In this document: positions 8,014 through 14,549 of the stretch, in pieces | Numbering within the stretch: position 1 is the first letter of the stretch | How the letters are laid out: every line of letters begins with the position of its first letter | Assembly: GCA_964462125.1 (NCBI GenBank) | Contig: CAYWXT010000113.1 | Location: 1-16,628, forward strand | Length of the DNA: 16,628 bases | Source: JAWLFY01 sp964462125 | GTDB lineage: Bacteria; Planctomycetota; Planctomycetia; Pirellulales; Pirellulaceae | Direction: 5' to 3' | The notes under the pieces: model-generated | Told to the model about the DNA's origin: nothing | The model's input: the letters and a program-made list of their open reading frames with translations, nothing else | Database searches by the model: none | Program-made: the position numbers and the translations under genes

Positions 8014-8103
8014 CCGTGATTCCAGGGTCCCGTGATTCCAGGTCGGCCGGGTCGACTGCGAGGGCGTTGGGATGGGAACCTTCGAGGGATAGGAACCTTC
8101 GAG
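8014..8103 (+). repeat. Two pairs of short direct repeats in the gap before the fusion gene
   Basis: CCGTGATTCCAGG occurs at 8014-8026 and 8030-8042, a period of 16. GGAACCTTCGAG occurs at 8075-8086 and 8092-8103, a period of 17. Both lie in the 200-bp non-coding stretch between the PilP-like gene and the thioesterase-crotonase fusion. They could be replication-slippage duplications or tandem sites for a regulator on adjacent helical turns. GGACC/GGTCC at 8011-8015 and 8026-8030 could form a weak 5-bp stem. No convincing promoter or T-tract terminator was found here. Confidence 0.6.
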
Positions 8104-8197
8104 TACACTTTCACCTGCCGGACGTCGTTGCGTTCGGCCGTTGACGAACAAGCGGATGGATCGGTGACTTTCGGTAGGGCTCGACAGGAAAGGCGAC

Positions 8198-9571
8198 ATG
8201 CATTCTGGTTTGACCCGCGGCACCCAGGCCGCGTTGGTGTGGGAGGTGGCAGCGGAGCACTCGATCCATCTCGGCTACCCCGCCCCGTCCTTGGATGGCG
8301 GGATGCTTGTCCCTGACGACGGGCAGCCACCGTCATCGGCGGTCGTCTTCTCAACCCCGTTCATGGTCTTACTCATGGAGCGCGCGGCACGGAAGGCGAT
8401 CGAGCCCTACTTGGAGCCGGGCGAGGTATCGGTCGGGGCGATGGTCCAGGTCGATCACTTGGCCGGCACACCGCTGGGCGCCGAGGTCCGCGGGGTGGCG
8501 ACGGTGACCGTGGTCGATGGCCGCTCGATCGAGTTCGACATCGCCGCCTACGATCGCCACGAGCAGATCGGCCGGGGCAGGCACCGTCGCGCGGTCGTCC
8601 GTGTCGAGCGAGTCGCTCAGCGGATCGCGGAAAAGGCATCAGGGGCCGGTGGGGCCAAGCCACTGACCTGGATCGACGGGGTGGCAGGAATGCCGGTCGC
8701 GTCAGAAGCTGACAACTCGGTTCAACCCGCGAAGAAACGTTTGGAGGATCCCGTGTCTGCAGGCGATTCGATGGGCCCCGCCCCCGCTGGGCTGCCCGAA
8801 ACTGTGGCATTGCGTGTCGAGGTGCAGGGTAGAATCGCGAAGGTGATCTTGAACCGGCCTGAAAAGAAGAACGCGGTCAACTTGTCGATGACGGACGATT
8901 GGGAGCGGCTGAATCGTTACTTGTCCGGGCACCCGGAGATCCGGGTGGTGTTGGTGACCGGTGCGGGCGGCGCTTTCTGTGCCGGCGACGACGTCCCCGA
9001 GGTCGGCACGCTGTCTCTGCAGCAGGCGCAGGAGCTGAGCTACCGTCAGGCCCGCGTTTACTTGGGATGGGAGCAGCTACCTCAAGTGTTCTTGGCCGCG
9101 ATCGACGGGGAAGCTTTGGGGGGCGGATGTGTGGCAGCTTGCGCCTGCGACTTAAGGATTGCATCGCACGGGGCGAAGCTTGGGATGCCGGAGATCATGC
9201 TGGGATGGCCCCCAGGCTACGGCGTTGCCCAGCTGACGGCGCTGATCGGCAAGGGACGTGCAATGCAGATGTGTCTGACGGGCCAGCCGATTACCGGAGC
9301 GCAGGGGCTGGAATACGGCTTGGTGCATCGCGTCACACCATCAGCGAGGTTGCTGGCCGAGGCCCACCGCTGGGCGGACGAACTGTTGGCCATGCCGGCC
9401 GCGGCGCTGCGGGAAACGAAGCGGCTCGTGCACGCCGATGAGGGCCTGCAACCCAAGACGGCGTTTCTCGCCGATACGGCCGCCTACATTCGATGTCTCG
9501 GCCAACCCGACGCCCGCGAGGGGATCGCCGCGTTTCGAAGCAAACGGCCGCCGCGGTTCTCACCCGAGTGA
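8198..9571 (+). CDS. FlK-type acyl-CoA thioesterase fused to crotonase (enoyl-CoA hydratase/isomerase family)
   Basis: A 457-residue two-domain protein starting at ATG 8198, with AGGAAAGG just upstream. Residues about 10-140 form a hotdog domain resembling fluoroacetyl-CoA thioesterase FlK. T53, E61 and H87 sit in the contexts FSTPFMVLLME and VDHLAGTP, with the same spacing as FlK's catalytic T42, E50 and H76. A disordered-looking linker (about 140-200) follows. Residues about 203-457 form a crotonase domain: NRPEKKNAV, the oxyanion-hole segments AFCAGDD (259-265) and LGGGC (307-311), and MPEIMLGWPPGYG (330-342). E332 matches catalytic Glu164 of rat enoyl-CoA hydratase, but the Glu144 position is V312. 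Classical hydratase activity is therefore doubtful; an isomerase or another crotonase reaction is more likely. The substrate is unknown. Acting on an acyl-CoA and then releasing the acid would fit. The gene ends 2 bp from truB, which converges on it. Confidence 0.88.
   Translation: MHSGLTRGTQAALVWEVAAEHSIHLGYPAPSLDGGMLVPDDGQPPSSAVVFSTPFMVLLMERAARKAIEPYLEPGEVSVGAMVQVDHLAGTPLGAEVRGVATVTVVDGRSIEFDIAAYDRHEQIGRGRHRRAVVRVERVAQRIAEKASGAGGAKPLTWIDGVAGMPVASEADNSVQPAKKRLEDPVSAGDSMGPAPAGLPETVALRVEVQGRIAKVILNRPEKKNAVNLSMTDDWERLNRYLSGHPEIRVVLVTGAGGAFCAGDDVPEVGTLSLQQAQELSYRQARVYLGWEQLPQVFLAAIDGEALGGGCVAACACDLRIASHGAKLGMPEIMLGWPPGYGVAQLTALIGKGRAMQMCLTGQPITGAQGLEYGLVHRVTPSARLLAEAHRWADELLAMPAAALRETKRLVHADEGLQPKTAFLADTAAYIRCLGQPDAREGIAAFRSKRPPRFSPE
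8743..8755 (+). promoter_or_regulatory. Internal Shine-Dalgarno GGAGG with in-frame GTG inside the fusion gene
   Basis: GGAGG at 8743-8747 stands 5 bases before GTG at 8753-8755. The GTG is codon 186 of the fusion and lies in the linker, upstream of the crotonase domain. Initiation here would yield a 272-residue crotonase (8753-9571), the normal length for a stand-alone family member. It is either a live second start, giving two proteins from one gene, or the fossil of the fusion event. Confidence 0.55.
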
Positions 9572-9573
9572 GT

Positions 9574-10467
9574 CTAAAGTCGCGGGCTTGGGAACACGCG
9601 ATAGGGCCGCCAGCGTCCGCCATCGCAACGGACGATCGCGCGCAATCGGCCGTGCGAATCGATCGCAGCCGCTTCCGTGCCGGCGGGAACGAGCTCGTCG
9701 CCGGATGCCGGTACCGGAAGAAATTGACCGAATGTCAATCGCTGTGCATCGTCATCGTCGACCGTGACCTGCGGTAAGTGGGCGACCCCGGTCAGCGCGG
9801 GACTCAACAGGGGTTCGAGGGGAGCATGCCGGAGCATCTCCATCCCGACGCTCTCATCGATCCAGAAGGGACCGACGGCAAGGCGGGTCAGGCGCGTCAT
9901 CACCGCGACCGTCCCGCAGCGTCCCGCCAGATCGATGCCAAGGGAGCGAATGTACGTGCCCGAGCCGCAGCGGATTTCGGCTGTAACTTCGGGGAATGCG
10001 TAGGAAGTGATCGTGAACGCATCGACCCGCACCCGGCGGCTCGGCATCTCCACCAGCTCCCCCTGGCGAACGCGGTCGTAAGCCCGTCGACCATCGATCT
10101 GGATCGCCGAGTAGGCGGGCGGCGTCTGATCGATCTCTCCGGTCAGCTGCTGCGCGGCGTTTTCAAGTTGATCCAAGGTCGGAATCGGCAACTCCGGCGC
10201 CTCGGTGACCTCCTGTTCGGTGTCCCCCGAGGGACTCGAGGCGCCAAGCCGAAACGATGCCAGATATCGTTTTGGGGTTTGTTGAACGTAGGGAACCAGC
10301 CGAACCGCCGGTCCGACGCCAAGCACCAGGACACCGTCAGCGAGGGGGTCCAGCGTCCCGGCGTGGCCAACCTTGGTGCCACGGAGCTGTCGTTGGACGA
10401 CATTGACAACGTCTCGCGAGGTCATCCCGGTCGGCTTATTGCAGTTGAGAAATCCGAAGTGGTCCAA
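9574..10467 (-). CDS. truB: tRNA pseudouridine-55 synthase TruB
   Basis: A 297-residue pseudouridine synthase that should isomerise U55 in the T-loop of tRNAs. The N-terminus has the family phrase GFLNCNKPTGMTSRDVV (residues about 5-21). The catalytic aspartate is D40 in GHAGTLDPLADGVL. RYLASFRLGASSPSGDTE and the YSAIQIDGRRAYDRVRQGE segment (about 119-137) are also typical, as is CGSGTYIRSLGIDLA for the C-terminal half of the catalytic domain. The frame has no ATG before GFLNCNKP, and an in-frame stop lies 13 codons upstream of the chosen codon. I take TTG at 10465-10467, with GGAAG about 9 bases before it. It converges on the fusion gene with only 2 bp between stop codons. It diverges from the Nudix gene across 111 bp. 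Confidence 0.95.
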   Translation of the reverse strand: MDHFGFLNCNKPTGMTSRDVVNVVQRQLRGTKVGHAGTLDPLADGVLVLGVGPAVRLVPYVQQTPKRYLASFRLGASSPSGDTEQEVTEAPELPIPTLDQLENAAQQLTGEIDQTPPAYSAIQIDGRRAYDRVRQGELVEMPSRRVRVDAFTITSYAFPEVTAEIRCGSGTYIRSLGIDLAGRCGTVAVMTRLTRLAVGPFWIDESVGMEMLRHAPLEPLLSPALTGVAHLPQVTVDDDDAQRLTFGQFLPVPASGDELVPAGTEAAAIDSHGRLRAIVRCDGGRWRPYRVFPSPRL

Positions 10468-10578
10468 TCGAGCTCGCTTCCGGGACAGCAGGTCGGGGGT
10501 GTTTCAGCGTCGGTGGTGACGGTAGCTTGACAGGCTGACGCCATACGCGGCAACCGCAGGAGGGAAACGAGGAGAGCG

Positions 10579-11118
10579 ATGGGCGATGCAACTGACCGAC
10601 CTGGCGAGCGCTGTTTGCTTCGCGGGGCCAGGTTCAACGTACATGCGATGGAGTTGATCGGTCTCGATGGCGAGAGCTACACGCGAGAGGTCGTCCGCCA
10701 TCCCGGTGCCGTCGTGATCTTGCCGCTGCTCGATACCGACACGGTGTTGTTGATCGAGAATCAGCGCCCGGCGGTCGGCGAAACGTTGCTCGAACTTCCC
10801 GCCGGAACGTGCGAGCCGGACGAATCGATCGAAGCGACCGCAGCCCGCGAACTGGTCGAGGAGACCGGCTATCGGGCAGCCGGCTGGCGTCGCTTGCATG
10901 ATTTCTATTCCGCCCCCGGAATCTGCGACGAACGGATGCGGCTGTTCGTCGCAACCGGTTTGACCGCAGGTGACCCGAACCGCGAGCCGACCGAACGGAT
11001 CGAAAATCGCCCCGCTGACCGGGCCCAGGTGGAAGCCTGGGTTCACGGGGGGCAGATCCGAGACGCGAAAACGCTCGTCGGTCTGTACGCGTTCCTTTAC
11101 GCGCCGGCGCTGGCCTGA
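10579..11118 (+). CDS. Nudix hydrolase, ADP-ribose pyrophosphatase type
   Basis: A 179-residue Nudix hydrolase. The Nudix box is complete from G76 to Y98: G, five residues, E82, seven residues, then REL-VEE-T-G-Y, which supplies the metal-binding glutamates. Upstream, PGAVVILPLLDTDTVLLIENQR is followed by ETLLELPAG, the pattern of the ADP-ribose pyrophosphatase (NudF/YqiK-like) subgroup, which cleaves ADP-ribose to AMP and ribose 5-phosphate. Substrate choice within Nudix enzymes cannot be settled from motifs alone. The ATG has a strong GAGGAG 4 bases upstream, with a second purine-rich GGAGGG further out. The 3' end overlaps the end of nusB on the other strand by 22 bp, so the two transcripts must run into each other. 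Confidence 0.9.
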   Translation: MGDATDRPGERCLLRGARFNVHAMELIGLDGESYTREVVRHPGAVVILPLLDTDTVLLIENQRPAVGETLLELPAGTCEPDESIEATAARELVEETGYRAAGWRRLHDFYSAPGICDERMRLFVATGLTAGDPNREPTERIENRPADRAQVEAWVHGGQIRDAKTLVGLYAFLYAPALA

Positions 11119-11513
11119 TTTTTGTAGAGTCGGTCGAGAACGCCGTTGATGAAGCGGGGACTGTTTCGGTCCCCGTAACGTTTGGCCAATTCGATCGCTT
11201 CGTTCACGGCCACACGGCCAGGAGTGCCGCCGTGCAGGATTTCGTAGGCCGCCAGTCGCAACAGGTTACGGTCGGTAACCGGCATCCGTGGGAGGGTCCA
11301 GTGGGTAGCGAGTTCCGCCAGTTCGCGGTCGATCGTCTCGCGGTGGGCCAGTGTTCCCTGCAGCAGAGAATCGGCGAACTCGGTCAACGCCCTGCGGCCT
11401 TGCAGCCGCGAGCGGATGAACTGTCGGGCCGACTCAGGATCGCGGGTTCCGTTCACGTCCGCTTCGTACAATAACTGCAGTACGATTTCTCGGGCGCGTC
11501 GGCGTGTGGACAT
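11097..11513 (-). CDS. nusB: Transcription antitermination protein NusB
   Basis: A 138-residue NusB beginning MSTRRRAREIVLQLLYE at ATG 11511-11513. The open frame extends 20 residues upstream to a TTG, but those residues are not NusB-like and I exclude them. Family landmarks are present: the N-terminal Arg-rich helix, PVTDRNLLRLAAYEIL, VAVNEAIELAKRYGDRNSPRFINGVLD and the short C-terminal tail. NusB binds boxA RNA together with NusE (ribosomal protein S10) and keeps polymerase elongating through rRNA operons. It lies 155 bp downstream of ribH; ribH-nusB adjacency is common in bacteria. It overlaps the convergent Nudix gene at its 3' end. The ribosome-binding site is weak, the upstream strand being C-rich. 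Confidence 0.95.
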   Translation of the reverse strand: MSTRRRAREIVLQLLYEADVNGTRDPESARQFIRSRLQGRRALTEFADSLLQGTLAHRETIDRELAELATHWTLPRMPVTDRNLLRLAAYEILHGGTPGRVAVNEAIELAKRYGDRNSPRFINGVLDRLYKNQASAGA

Positions 11514-11668
11514 GGAGATGGAGGGGGGAGGATCCGCGGGGGAGGAACGATTCAAAGCGTGGCAGGTGATCAATCAAGCGACGTCGGCGAACCGGCCGGG
11601 TCGACCGGAGGCCACGTCCCTCGGGGTCGGAATTGTAGGGTCCGGGTGGGCGCGCGCCGAGCGGCGGC

Positions 11669-12139
11669 TCAGCTCAGCTTGCCGATCAGGCGCAGCGTCT
11701 CGAGAACTGCCTCCGCCGCTTCGGTCCCCTTGTTCCCCACGGTGCCGCCGCTCCGCTGAATCGCCTGTTCCAGCGAATTGCAGGTGAGCAGACCGAACCC
11801 GACCGGGCGGCGTGTTTCGACGCCAAGTTCCATCAAGGCGTGACTCACCGCGCGGTTGATGTGTTCGTCATGGGTCGTTTCGCCGCGGATCACGGCACCC
11901 AAGGCGATCGCGGCGATGACGTCGTCTTGGTCGAGCATGGAGCGCACGACCAACGGCAATTCCCAGGCGCCCGGGACGCGAATCACAGGGATCGCTTGAG
12001 GTCCCAGGCCGGCGGCGGTGAGCGTTTCGACGGCCCCTTGAACCAGGGCGTCACAGATTCCGCGGTTGTAGCGGCTGGCGACGATTGCCACTCTTCCTGC
12101 CGGGCATTTTCCATCGTCGCCTTTGATCTCAGTCGACAT
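11669..12139 (-). CDS. ribH: 6,7-dimethyl-8-ribityllumazine synthase
   Basis: A 156-residue lumazine synthase, the enzyme that joins 5-amino-6-ribitylaminouracil with 3,4-dihydroxybutanone 4-phosphate in the penultimate step of riboflavin synthesis. Substrate-site motifs are intact: ASRYNRGI (21-28), VPGAWELP (55-62), LGAVIRGETTHDEHI (80-94, H90 being the catalytic His equivalent) and SGGTVGNKGTEAA (130-142), which binds phosphate. The full family length suggests a normal icosahedral capsid-forming subunit. The ATG lies inside the last codons of rho (11-bp overlap), so translation is probably coupled to rho. No FMN riboswitch was seen, and other rib genes are absent from the window. Confidence 0.96.
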   Translation of the reverse strand: MSTEIKGDDGKCPAGRVAIVASRYNRGICDALVQGAVETLTAAGLGPQAIPVIRVPGAWELPLVVRSMLDQDDVIAAIALGAVIRGETTHDEHINRAVSHALMELGVETRRPVGFGLLTCNSLEQAIQRSGGTVGNKGTEAAEAVLETLRLIGKLS

Positions 12140-13640
12140 CCTTCAGACTCAGTAAGAATTCCGCATTGTTTTGGGTCTTTCGAATTTGGTTCACCAAGTT
12201 CTGCATCGCGTCGGTGGGGGAGAGTCCAGCCAGGGCGCGACGGAGGGCCGCGATCCGCCGGTACTCCTCAGGGTCCATCAGCATCTCTTCCCGCCGGGTC
12301 CCGCTCAGGCTGATGTCGATGGCGGGCCAGACACGGCGTTCGACGAGCCCTCGGTCGAGGACGATTTCCAGGTTCCCCGTCCCTTTGAACTCTTCGAAGA
12401 TCACATCATCGAGCCGGCTGCCGGTATCGATCAGGGCGGTAGCGAGGATCGTCATCGATCCCCCCTCTTCCACCTTTCGGGCCGAGCCGAAGAAGGCCTT
12501 GGGTTTCTGGAGCGCCCCGGCATCGAGTCCACCGCTGAGCAGCTTGCCGGTCAGCTCCCCATCGCTGTTGTGAGCACGGGCCAAGCGGGTGATCGAATCG
12601 AGGAAAATCACCACATCGGTTCCCGTTTCGACCATCCGTTTGGCTTTCTCGATCACCATCTGCGCGACTTGAATGTGCCGTTGGGCCGGTTCATCGAAGG
12701 TGCTGCTGATCACCTCGCACTGCGGGCCCCGCACCTCGCGCTCCATATCGGTGACCTCTTCGGGCCGCTCGTCGATGAGCAGCACAAAGACATAGGACCG
12801 GGGATAATTCTTCAGCACCGCCCGTGCCATCTGCTGCATCAGGATCGTCTTTCCTGCCCGCGGTGGGCTGACGATCAGGCCGCGTTGTCCAAACCCGATC
12901 GGGGTCATCATGTCGACGATCCGGGTGCTCAACTCGTCACCGCGATACTCCATGATGATCCGGGCATCGGGGTGCAGGGGGGTCAACTCGTCAAAGGGGA
13001 CCTGCCGCTGCCGCTGGATCGGGTCGTGGTGATTGATCGCTTCGATCCGAAGCAGCGCGAAATAGCGTTCGTTCTCCTTCGGCGGCCGGATTTGACCCGC
13101 CACGTGACTGCCGGTTTGCAATCCGAACCGTCGGATCTGGCTCGGTGAAACGTAAATGTCATCGGGGCATGACAGGTAATGGTATTCGGCGCTGCGGAGA
13201 AACCCGAAACCGTCGGGCAGGATCTCCAGCGTCCCCTCACCGAACATCAATCCATTGGCTTTCATCCGATGCTTGAGGATCTGAAAGATCAGTTCCTGCT
13301 TTGCCACGCCGGCAATGCTGTCGACGCCACTGGCGTGGGCCATTTCCATCAAGGTTTCGTGCGCCATCGCCTGCAGAACCGCAATGTTCAGCGGCGGCTC
13401 CTCGACCGCACCGCTGGGAATCCCCACCCGCTGGCCGGACTTGTTCGCTTCGCTGACGATCTCTTCCGGCAGTGACAGCGGATCACGCTCGGCGTCCAAT
13501 TCACGGACCCGCTGATCAATCGCCTCATCGGGATGCCGGGGACCGGCGTTGGCCCCGCGCCGAAAGTCGCGGTACTGGCGCGGCCCGTTACGCTTGGGAC
13601 CGTGAAATTCCCCGGGCTGGGGAGGATGATTCGCTGACAT
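12129..13640 (-). CDS. rho: Transcription termination factor Rho
   Basis: A 503-residue RNA-dependent helicase-translocase that ends transcription at Rho-dependent sites. The first 85 residues are a charged, Pro/Arg/Gly-containing extension absent from the 419-residue E. coli protein. The Rho N-domain follows (about 86-130). The cold-shock RNA-binding fold holds GFGFLRSAEYHYLSCPDDIYV (about 144-164). The motor domain has Walker A SPPRAGKT (258-265), Walker B VIFLDS (344-349), the secondary RNA-binding loops (GKLLSGGLDAGAL, 365-377) and the arginine-rich GSRLDDVIFEEFKGTGN segment (407-423). All residues expected for ATPase function appear present. It follows coaE by 125 bp and overlaps ribH. 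coaE-rho adjacency also occurs, as I recall, in Chlamydia. The long leader may allow self-regulation, but no specific site is recognised. Confidence 0.97.
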   Translation of the reverse strand: MSANHPPQPGEFHGPKRNGPRQYRDFRRGANAGPRHPDEAIDQRVRELDAERDPLSLPEEIVSEANKSGQRVGIPSGAVEEPPLNIAVLQAMAHETLMEMAHASGVDSIAGVAKQELIFQILKHRMKANGLMFGEGTLEILPDGFGFLRSAEYHYLSCPDDIYVSPSQIRRFGLQTGSHVAGQIRPPKENERYFALLRIEAINHHDPIQRQRQVPFDELTPLHPDARIIMEYRGDELSTRIVDMMTPIGFGQRGLIVSPPRAGKTILMQQMARAVLKNYPRSYVFVLLIDERPEEVTDMEREVRGPQCEVISSTFDEPAQRHIQVAQMVIEKAKRMVETGTDVVIFLDSITRLARAHNSDGELTGKLLSGGLDAGALQKPKAFFGSARKVEEGGSMTILATALIDTGSRLDDVIFEEFKGTGNLEIVLDRGLVERRVWPAIDISLSGTRREEMLMDPEEYRRIAALRRALAGLSPTDAMQNLVNQIRKTQNNAEFLLSLKDVD

Positions 13641-13755
13641 GACATGGTCGCCTTGGGGGCGAAGAAGACAAGAGGTCGGTGGGGATTGGATGCTTGGGAG
13701 GGTCGGAAGAGGCTCGGCCGATGGGACTGCAAGGAAGGAGGGGATCCCGGGCCAT

Positions 13756-13775
13756 CACCGACGGGCTAATCGGTG
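13756..13775 (-). terminator. Stem-loop at the end of coaE, upstream of rho
   Basis: CACCGA (13756-13761) and TCGGTG (13770-13775) form a perfect 6-bp stem with an 8-base loop, spanning the coaE stop codon. No U-tract follows in the direction of transcription, so it does not meet the usual rule for an intrinsic terminator. It might act as an mRNA 3' end stabiliser or a pause/attenuation element before rho. Confidence 0.28.
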
Positions 13776-14410
13776 CTGCAGTGACCTACGTCGTGCGGGA
13801 CCTGCCGGTTTGCTTGAATCATTGCGGCGTACAAGGTTTCAATCTGTTCGGTGAACTGACGACGAGTACCAATGTTCTGAAAACAACGACTGCTCCGCCG
13901 CTTTTTCTCATCAATGGGAAGCTGGCATGATTCACGGCGTCGCAGTTCTGATTCGTCCCAATGGCGGCTGGCAACACGACGGGCCCGGAGTTCGAACGGG
14001 GCATCGACACACCAGATCTCGTCGCAGGCCAAATCCCAGCCCGACTCAAATAACAGGGGCACGTCGAGCACCGCGACCGGGACGCCGTTTGCGGCAGCCG
14101 CTTGCAACCGCCTGGCTATCTCAAGCCGCGTGGGCGGATGCACAAGCGACTCTAAATAGTGTAATGCGACACCCTTGGAATCGTCATCCCCGAAAACCAG
14201 CGAGGCCAACTTTGCACGGTCGATCCGACCTCCCTCGGCAACGATCGAGGACCCGAACCGCCGGACCAGATCCTCGCGGATCTCGTCGCGATCCAGCACG
14301 GCGCCGGCGATCTGGTCGGCATCGATCCAGGTCGCTCCCTGCGCCGCTAAGGTCCGTCCAACGGTGGATTTGCCGCCAGCGGGGGTGCCGGCGAGTCCGA
14401 GAACGATCAT
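13766..14410 (-). CDS. coaE: Dephospho-CoA kinase
   Basis: A 214-residue P-loop kinase for the last step of coenzyme A synthesis, phosphorylation of dephospho-CoA on the ribose 3'-OH. Evidence: Walker A AGTPAGGKST (7-16), the WIDADQIAGAVLD segment (28-40) with the family's DAD, the HP pair (91-92) of the CoA-binding helix, and VLDVPLLFESGWD (114-126). I place the start at ATG 14408-14410, which has AGGT a few bases upstream and sets the P-loop near residue 7 as usual. The open frame extends 19 residues further upstream without family-like sequence. One oddity is the late segment KKRRSSRCFQNIG (169-181), which replaces the more typical K..AD.VI.N.G. The Asn-x-Gly is kept, so I read this as divergence rather than damage. 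Confidence 0.93.
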   Translation of the reverse strand: MIVLGLAGTPAGGKSTVGRTLAAQGATWIDADQIAGAVLDRDEIREDLVRRFGSSIVAEGGRIDRAKLASLVFGDDDSKGVALHYLESLVHPPTRLEIARRLQAAAANGVPVAVLDVPLLFESGWDLACDEIWCVDAPFELRARRVASRHWDESELRRRESCQLPIDEKKRRSSRCFQNIGTRRQFTEQIETLYAAMIQANRQVPHDVGHCSTD

Positions 14411-14549
14411 CGTGACCTGCCCGATCGAGGGTAGTTTACGGCCCCGGCTCCGCACAGTTCGGGTCATCCCAAGGGCGGCTTTCTCGCCCCCAACGGCCTC
14501 AAAAAATTTTCTCCGAAAGCTGGCAAGCCATCCGTCGTCAGACGCGATT

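Noticed and set aside
8141..8169. Promoter for the thioesterase-crotonase gene based on TTGACG at 8141-8146
   Set aside because: The hexamer at 17-bp spacing is GTGACT, too far from TATAAT to support a call.
10527..10555. Promoter for the Nudix gene based on a perfect TTGACA at 10527-10532
   Set aside because: At 16-18 bp spacing there is no -10-like hexamer (GCAACC lies at 17 bp). The better CATACG is only 9 bp away.
11101..11123. Intrinsic terminator at the Nudix stop (GC-rich palindrome followed by ATTTTT)
   Set aside because: The GCGCCGGCGC palindrome leaves no loop, and the alternative stem is only 3 bp. The T-run is short and lies inside the nusB coding region.
12140..12200. FMN riboswitch controlling ribH
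   Set aside because: The bases upstream of ribH are the coding end of rho, and no conserved FMN-aptamer segments are visible.
12171..13148. A 325-codon open frame on the plus strand
   Set aside because: It is antisense to rho, which has complete family motifs; no independent domain is visible.
13766..14000. Frameshift in the last third of coaE, suspected from the unusual KKRRSSRCFQNIG segment
   Set aside because: The other frames give no better CoaE-like sequence, and the Asn-x-Gly and final helix pattern continue in the same frame, so divergence is the simpler reading.
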